This document shows positions 52,600 to 59,920 of a stretch of DNA of 59,920 bases, piece after piece. Source of the DNA: Diphasiastrum complanatum (lineage: Eukaryota > Streptophyta > Lycopodiopsida > Lycopodiales > Lycopodiaceae). The translations under genes were made by a program, and so were the position numbers. Below the pieces are notes generated by a model. The model saw only the letters and a program-made list of their open reading frames with translations, was not told the origin of the DNA and made no database searches. Position 1 is the first letter of the stretch, and every line of letters begins with the position of its first letter. The stretch lies in assembly GCA_029204225.1 (NCBI GenBank), contig MU833182.1, positions 1-59,920 of the forward strand, written 5' to 3'.

Positions 52600-54498
52600 T
52601 ACATCACCACACCACTCCATATCACCTTCACCTTGCACACAGCAGGCCATGGCAATTTATGAGCAGCTTGCCCAAATCTTGATGCTTTCTGGAGAAACTC
52701 TCAAAGGCTACTGCACGATGTGCCAAGATGGCGGGAGATTGGAATTCCGGTCTTTCTAGTCACCACAAAATGAGATTTTTCTATGCCGGATTACCGCACA
52801 AGATCAAGATTGGTATGCCACCCTTTACATTATATACCAGTCCAAAGGAACTCTGTAAGGCAACCGCTATTGTAGAAGCACAGATCTTGCATGCACCATC
52901 ACAGCCCATATCCAACATTCAAACAATTAGGGATGATAGAGCATCTAATTCACAAGATGCCACAGACAATGCTAGCCAAAATACTAGCAGTCCGGATGAT
53001 CAGGTGCAAGTTGTCAGTGACACAGATGAGATGTGTAGTCAATCTGATTATCTCCCAGAACCACAAAATGCCAATCGGAAGATCTGACCATTGGACCAGT
53101 GCCATTATTGTTTTGGAAAACATCCAACACCTCAATGTCCAGTTCGGAATCCAAGATTACAAAATCAAGCCAATAAGGGAATTCTGGAGATTGGAAATCA
53201 ATCAACAAAATCCTCATCTATGCCATCTAGCTTGCCATCAGATCGCTCCTTTAAAGGAAAGGGATCGATCTCAGGACTTTCAGAATCTTCTCTAGTGGCT
53301 AGGAAAGGTTCGGTGGAAGTATTGTTTATATCAGCGAGCGGATCATCCCAGGCAGGGGAAGTTCAAACGGGCTCACCACTATATTCCATGGAAGGGATTA
53401 AAGGAGACCTAATACCAGTGTATGTGCAGCAATTGAGAGGTGACGGAATCTTACACACGGTACGGTGTTTTGGATGTGGAGGTAAACATCGTAGATCAGA
53501 ATGTCCACACCAAAATGATATGTCCTCCTTTTATCCTTGGTGTAAACAATGCGGCATCAATCACCCATGTCGTGATTCTCCACTAAGAGATCCAAGAAAA
53601 GCCGTTATGACTCCTACCTGCTTGAATCGGCAACCTACATATGACCATGCAAATCCACCAACCGAGAACCTGCACTACAAACGCAAACTTCTAGTGCCAC
53701 CTGGTTACGAAGCAGATGCGGATGCAAGGAATGAGAGAAAGATCCTAAGACAAGTTGACATGACCACATGTACATCACCAACACCTCAAAAGACAGAGGG
53801 TAAAATCTATCCAACCAGGAATAGCGGAAGAAGTCAAGAAATTGGCAACAGATGCAATCCAACAGATTTTACCAAGCCTCATTAAACAAATGCTGCCACA
53901 ACTTCTGGTGGATGAATTACAAAGGGGTCTCACATCAACCACACAACTTGGAGGCAAACTGACTACCAGTCAACGCAACGATCCATCTGTACAACCTCCA
54001 AGAGAGCAGTCCATTGAGAAAGGAAAGACTAAGGTGGGAGATTGTCCTCTGATTTCAATGCTAGTCATAACCAAGATCCAACCAAAGTCAGAATATTCCA
54101 CTCAATATCTGGCCACCACAAAGTTACATCAGGACATCACATTGCTTAGACGGCCAATTTCAGGGAATCCAAGCCCAAAACGGCCAATTGAACAGCAAGA
54201 ACCAGCACCTACAATGACAAAGCCTTGTCCTAAATCTATGATATTAACTGCTGAGGAAAGTCGTCAGGTTGATGCATACTTCGAATACCTGGACAAACAA
54301 GAGCATCAAGCAAGCACATCATATCCACATTATGATTTGAGGGAGTCCATGACATTGGGACCAGTTGCGCCGATCTATGAGGATCCATTATATCAGCAAG
54401 ATTTATCTTGGGGACCTCCGATGGTATACCTCGACTACCCAATTGTCAATGAACAAGGCTATCTAGAATGGCCACTAGACCCTTATGGGTATTATTGA
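52600..54498 (+). pseudogene. Gag-like gene with zinc knuckles, element L
   Basis: Three overlapping frames form one protein interrupted by single-base shifts and a stop at 53086-53088. The N-terminal part (about 52640-53087) includes AIYEQLAQILMLSGETLKGY and KMRFFYAGLPHKIKIGM. The middle frame (53091-53885) has knuckles CHYCFGKHPTPQCP and CFGCGGKHRRSECP (near 53466), both spaced C-x2-C-x3-H-x4-C, and a third irregular CKQCGINHPCRD. The last frame (53842-54498) overlaps by 44 bases and holds LPSLIKQMLPQLLVDELQ and an acidic Tyr/Pro-rich end. The knuckle spacing is one residue shorter than in copia and is common in plant gypsy gags. No protease or polymerase follows before the LTR-like repeat. 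Confidence 0.55.
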
Positions 54499-54687
54499 AA
54501 ATCTGGCAAGTCCAAGTTCTTGCTTATCGCCATCATCCAATAAAGCCTCAGGTTTTACGTAAGCAAATTTTATCCACGCTTTTTCTAGAACACCCATGTC
54601 CCAGCAATAAAAGAACCGACAACAGAGCCCTTCATGACAGTTGCAGCCTAGTGCCGAGGAACCAGCAATACTTTGGGTCGTGGACCC

Positions 54688-55373
<686 letters not shown>

Positions 55374-55379
<6 letters not shown>

Positions 55380-55530
55380 ATTGATGGAGTATAGGCAAAG
55401 TTTGGGTCAAGCTATCTTTGGCACGTGTGAAACACTCCAAGAATCAACCTCTCATCAATTGATGGAGTATAGGCAAAGTTTGGGTCAAGCTATCTTTGAA
55501 ATGTGTGAAACACTCCAAGAGTCCACAAAT
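55374..55530. repeat. 78-bp tandem duplication in the leader of element J
   Basis: TCATCAATTGATGGAGTATA begins at 55374 and again at 55452, each followed by a GTGTGAAACACTCCAAGA segment. A single diverged copy occurs in the leader of element H near 59254. Confidence 0.9.
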
Positions 55531-56039
55531 CACTCAAATACAATCCAATTGTATGAAAGAAAGTGGATATGACCTGAGAATGATGGCTAGATCTCAAAAA
55601 GATGGAATTGGCAAGCCTAGACTTGTGATTTTTTATCAAATAGGCATAATAGAGACAAAGATAGATGTGTCCAACCACGTTGGTGCCCTACCCACTTTGA
55701 TTCAATTGATTATAACTTTTTATTGGAAGATCCAATCACTATGAAATCAATGCTACACAAACTGGGCTCTAATAGCTTTGAAACTAGCTATCAAGCACCA
55801 AATTTGGATTTCACATGGAAGAGAACCACCAAAGTGAATTGCCATGTCCTTCACACATGTCTGAGTAGGGAAGTCCATACAATGTCAAAAATGATTCAAT
55901 CTTTATGATGATGAACCCTCTTGATGAACCTTCAAATTTGCTTGAGATAGCATGGGAGATGCAATCAACACTCTCTATATCTTGATTTTCATGAAATTTT
56001 TGAAACTATGGATGAAACATGCATCAAAATCTTAGGTAG
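55531..56039 (-). other. Untranslated leader of copia element J
   Basis: The region lies between the duplication and the primer site and resembles the leader of H (59246-59805), including TCACACATGTCTGAG near 55850. No coding part of J remains; it is cut near 55345-55374 at a CT array. Confidence 0.7.
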
Positions 56040-56051
56040 GCTCTGATACCA
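56040..56051 (-). promoter_or_regulatory. Primer binding site of element J
   Basis: GCTCTGATACCA, the reverse complement of the copia site, directly before an LTR. Confidence 0.92.
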
Positions 56052-56831
56052 TGTGAAATTTCACATGTGTGGAAATGCCCTAATGTGTGTGAATGATCTC
56101 CTAAGTCAAGCTTATGCACTTTAATCAACAGTAGACTGAAATCCAAGATCTACATCAAAATCTATGGCAAAGAGGCAAAGATAGATGCATAGATTGATAT
56201 CCAAAGTAGTTTCACATGTAAGAGAAGTACTTCATGAAAAAAATGAAGTCCCAACAAGCTCATCTCTGATGGGGCAAGGGAGATAGACGAACGTGAATGG
56301 AGAAGAGAGCAGGAATATTTCGGAACAGCTCTCCCGTTGTAATCAACTGCTAAATGCAAAAACAGTCTAATAGGCAGCTTATGCTAAATGTAATCACAGC
56401 TTTATGTGTTCTAATTGCCCAACAAGATTTTAAGAAATTAATTCATACTTTGAAACAAGAGTACAGTCCACCGAAGAGATTAGATATGGTTTGTATGTGG
56501 TACTACTGAAATCAGATTCAATGTAAAGAATAGTTTTGAAATAAATAGAAGAGCAATATGATAACGCGAGTTCCTCAGGCGTCAAAGACATCCATCGTCT
56601 AATCAGAAACTGAGGAGTTGTAGACATTCGTTTTTAGATTAGAGTGAGTAAACAAGCACGATCAAACAACAATGAAAGTGCGTTCAATCACAACAAGCAT
56701 TCATCTACGTTGTACACAGATAAAAGCAAGCTACTGCAAGCACAATACAAAATAATAATTACAACAAAAAATGATGACATAATTGGGAGGCTCAAATAAT
56801 GTGTCTCATGGATGGACCAACTCGTAATCTG
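56052..56831 (-). repeat. 5' LTR of element J (minus, right edge uncertain)
   Basis: It begins TGTGAAATTTCACATGTGTGG with the palindrome at 56062-56071. The right edge is set at the start of the next LTR. A length of about 780 bp would agree with the related LTR of G, but no clear CA end is visible. Confidence 0.6.
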
Positions 56832-56979
56832 TGTTGAATTTCACACGTGTGGACTGTCCACTACATGTACTTGTGATCTCCTAAGGTGTATAGATGCACC
56901 AAGATTAAGACTAGATTGAGATTCAAGATCAATTTTAGATCCTATGGCAAAAGCACACTACATGCATTCAATCACTTCC
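56832..56979 (-). repeat. Truncated 3' LTR of element H
   Basis: About 148 bases starting TGTTGAATTTCACACGTGTGG match the LTR of F and the 5' LTR of H at 59818. It then joins integrase sequence directly, without RT, RNase H or purine tract. Confidence 0.85.
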
Positions 56980-57540
56980 ATCTTCCTTCTTCCTTGTTTC
57001 CAAGGGAATATGGACAAAGCATAAGCATCCAAAAACTCTAAGGTGATCAACCTTAGGCTTCTTCAAAAATAAGATTTCATATGGTGACTTTCCTCCAAGA
57101 GCTATATGTGGGAGCCTATTGCAAAGATAATTTGCACAATTAATGGCTTCTCCCCAAAAATCTTTCGGCAAAGATGCCTCAATTCTCATAGATTTTGCAC
57201 ATTCACATAGAGATCTATTCTTTCTCTCGGCCACTCCATTTTGAGATGGAGAGTAGGCACAAGAAAACTCTCTTTTAATGCCTTCAAGCTCACAAAAATC
57301 TTGAAATTTATTGGAGATATATTCACCACCTCCATCACTTCTAAGAGCTTTAATCTTGAATGAGAATTGCTTCTCTACATAAGCTTTGAAAATAAGGAAA
57401 TGATCAAACACCATAGATTTTGAAGCAAGAAGATATATCCAAGTGAATCTTGTGTAATCATCAAAGAAAGTAACAAAACAAGTGGCTCCTCCCTTGCTTG
57501 TAGTTGATGAGAAATGCACATCCGAGTGGATTAACTCCAA
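56980..57540 (-). pseudogene. Copia integrase core, element H
   Basis: Open over about 187 codons. All three catalytic acidic residues are present (LIHSDVHFSS, RSDGGGEYIS, NGVAERKNRSL), followed by FWGEAINCANYLCNRLPH and FGCLCFVHIPLE, then it breaks into the LTR. It is preceded (57541-57720) by a broken HHCC region. Confidence 0.9.
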
Positions 57541-57699
57541 AGGATGCTTGCTTTTGATACAAGATCTTGTAAATGGCTTTTTGTGAGATTTAGCAATAGC
57601 ACAAGCCTCACAAGGCTTGATCTTCTAGGAGAGTGACTTTGGCAAGCCAATAGCTTTGGCTTCTTTGATCATAGAGAGCATGGATTTGTAGTTGGGATG

Positions 57700-59030
57700 T
57701 CCCAACCTCCTATGTCATAATTCCTCCATAGAGAGCTTGTTCACGAGCAACATTACAAGCATTCACATACTCATTTGGATCTAGTTTATAGATGCCACCA
57801 AATCTAGATCCTAATGCAAGTATCTCATCATTCTTCCTGATAGTGCAAGTATCAACATTGAATTTTACATCAAGGCCATTATCAAGCAATCGGCCAGCAC
57901 TAATAAGATTCTTGGTAAGCTTAGATACATAAAGAAATTTAGAGAGAGAAAGAACTTTAGAGGATGCAAGCTTCAAGGGAATGTTCTCTATGCCTTCAAT
58001 AGGACATTCAAAATCATTTGCAGTGTATATTGATTTCTTGACTCCATCATAAGGTGCAATAGAAGAGAAAGAGTCCTTGGAGCTACACATATGTGAAGAG
58101 GCTCCACTATCAATATATCATAGGCCGTCCTTCTTGAAAGGAGTAGATGAGAAACTAGAGACCATAAGAGATCCTCTCCATCACTTGCAATAGTGTCTTC
58201 CTTCTCATTGGTAATATTGGCTTGCTTGAGTTGATTCTTCTTTTTGAAGGAATTGGTGGCATAATGACCTTTCTTGCCACAATAAAATCACTTGATCTTC
58301 TTCTTCTTGAGCTTGGATGATGAAGCATTAGAGGAACCATCTTCCTCCTCATCTTTGGTCTTTGGATTTGACTTTGTCCTTGCTTGAGTATTGTTGATGT
58401 TGGTTCTTGCTCCTCCCTTTGTGCTTATCCTTGGCAAAGAGAGCTTTGCCATCATTATGAGTGAGAGAAAGCTTGTCCATCCCTCAAGAGCTTGTACTCT
58501 TGTCTTGATTCTTCTGAAATTAGCACACTTTGGAGAGCCTCCAAACTTGGTAGCTCCTCCTTAATGGCATAGGATTGGCCAGGTTATTAAATTCACTTCT
58601 CAAGCCATTGAGAATGACTTGAACTAGCTCATTTTGATTGATGGAATCTCCAATGGCAAGCAAGCTCTCTATGAATATCTTATACTCTCAAAACATAACT
58701 AGATGCACTTCATCACCTCTTTTGGATACTTTGAAAGATTTGATTCCTAGAGTGAGAAAGCCTAGAGGTATTCTTAGCCTCATAGATAGTCTTGAGTCAA
58801 TTCCCCCTCCCCCCCCCAAAGCTCTTTGGTTGTGTACAAAGTACCTATCTCCCTCAATATCTCATAGAGACAGTCATCTTAATGTAGTGGAGAGCCATCC
58901 TAGCTCTCTTTTTGTATTTTTTGAACCTCTTGAAGAACTTTTGGTCTTCTTCAAGGCCATGAACTATGTCCATCACGTCTTGAAGGATCAAGTGGATCAT
59001 CCTCATTTTTTCAAATTGATAGTTTGAAGT
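57700..59030 (-). pseudogene. Copia gag-protease remnant, element H
   Basis: Read leftwards: gag core around 58900-58480 (NQNELVQVILNGLRSEFNNL; SEESRQEYKLL), a knuckle near 58290-58240 with stop and Cys losses (FYCGKKGHYATNSF), then protease around 58115 (YIDSGASSHMCSSKD, with the preceding Trp codon a stop) and the 58090-57710 frame with SIYTANDFECPIEGIENIP, LTKNLISAGRLLDNGLDVKF. Several shifts make it non-functional. Confidence 0.85.
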
Positions 59031-59245
59031 GGGTCAATCTTTCACTTGGATCCAACAAGGATGAACCCATTGAAGACATTTGAAGTGAAGAAAACTCAAA
59101 TGATGAACAATAAATGTTGTTACACACTTTCAATAGGATCCAATAATTGAGTACTATCTCCTCCTAATAAAGATCTTGCAACTATTTGTGAATTGATTCT
59201 CACTAGCTACTCAAATCTCTCTAAAACAAGATCTATTTTACATCA

Positions 59246-59805
59246 AATGATGGAGTATAGGCAAAGTTAGGATCTCACACTCTAGCCGTGTGAAATACAC
59301 TAAGAGACCAAATTTACTCAAATACAATGATATTGCATGAAACAAAATGGCTAAGATCTCAAAACAGTGCCTAGATCACATATAGATGAGATTGGCAAGC
59401 ATACAATTGTGATTTTGGATCAACCAAGCAATCTCTTGACCAAACCAAATGTGTCCACCCAGGTCTAGGTGCCCTACCTAACCCTCTTCAAAAGCTTATA
59501 ACTTTTGATTGGCTCAACCAAATGGAATGAAACGGATTGCAACAGAAACTAGACAAAAATAGCTTCAAAACAAGCTATCAAACAAGATAAATGGATCAAA
59601 CATGAGAGAGAACTTCCAAACTGAAATTGATGTTCCTCACACGTGTCTGAGCACCTGATTCCGTACAGTACTAGGTTAGACCCAATCAATGTCCTTTTGA
59701 TCTCTTCTGATCCAAGATAGCTAGGAAAATGGGCCTTGACAACTTCTAGCTCAAGATGATGAATATTTTAACTTAGATGGATCAAATGCATGGTAACCTT
59801 AGGTA
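59246..59805 (-). other. Leader of element H
   Basis: Non-coding. It contains TCACACGTGTCTGAG (palindrome variant at 59638-59647) next to CCGTACAGTACTAGG, the same pair of motifs seen in the B LTR. Confidence 0.7.
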
Positions 59806-59817
59806 GCTCTGATACCA
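59806..59817 (-). promoter_or_regulatory. Primer binding site of element H
   Basis: GCTCTGATACCA, directly before the LTR at 59818. Confidence 0.92.
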
Positions 59818-59920
59818 TGTTGAATTTCACACAGTGTGACTGTCCACTACATGTACTTGTGATCTCCTAAGGTGTGTAGATGCACCAAGATCAAGATAGA
59901 TTGAGATTCAAGATCAATCT
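59818..59920 (-). repeat. 5' LTR of element H, cut by the window end
   Basis: TGTTGAATTTCACACAGTGTGAC matches the LTRs at 56832 and 37427. One inserted base breaks the terminal palindrome. The rest is outside the window. Confidence 0.9.

Overview
This is nuclear DNA of a land plant with a large, repeat-rich genome. The evidence is a dense nest of Ty1/copia LTR retrotransposons primed by initiator-methionine tRNA (TGGTATCAGAGC sites), Ty3/gypsy and hAT-like remnants, long TC/GA microsatellites, and no intact host gene that I can support. A gymnosperm is plausible from the style and decay of the repeats, but the sequence does not prove it. I see no rRNA, no convincing tRNA, no CRISPR array and no bacterial-type operon.

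Layout. 1-4854: an LTR end with primer site (1541/1542), then a long decayed reading frame on the minus strand and a 157-bp GA array. 4855-9067: element A, a copia element whose single open frame keeps gag, protease and a wrecked integrase but no reverse transcriptase. 9360-12687: degenerate tandem repeat, then copia element G (minus). 12687-13085: two short foreign scraps (gypsy RT, copia gag). 13016-14388: hAT-type transposase remnant with a BED finger (minus), followed by microsatellites and a CpG-rich palindromic stretch. 15371-21504: element B, a nearly complete copia element with 682-bp LTRs and a TGGGG target duplication, inserted into a minisatellite. 22001-24910: a patchwork of coding scraps, including a copia integrase split by a 546-bp solo LTR with CATAG duplications.

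25211-33590: about 8.4 kb with little recognisable, apart from a GC-rich promoter-like island near 26.05-26.53 kb. 33597-37426: an old copia element (M) holding a decayed intron-bearing gene that resembles a DNA-transposon gene. 37427-38904: copia element F (minus), inserted in M's 3' LTR. 38907-44956: a composite in which F is cut by element C (682-bp LTRs, RT and RNase H only), whose right LTR and primer site run directly into an A-type internal region (D). 44957-49010: copia E and gypsy K remnants (minus). 49078-55345: a copia scrap, then a gag-only element (L) between two LTR-like repeats. 55374-59920: copia elements J and H (minus); H runs off the window.

How the parts relate. B/C supply a complete polymerase but carry a shared frameshift in RNase H. 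A/D lack polymerase but keep gag open. The C/D junction puts a B/C LTR and primer site directly onto an A-type interior, which fits template switching between co-packaged RNAs and suggests that A/D RNAs are mobilised by the B/C machinery. A 10-bp palindrome, CACACGTGTG or a one-base variant, recurs in the leader-proximal part of LTRs from nearly every copia family here. I consider this and the A/D family the most interesting signals.
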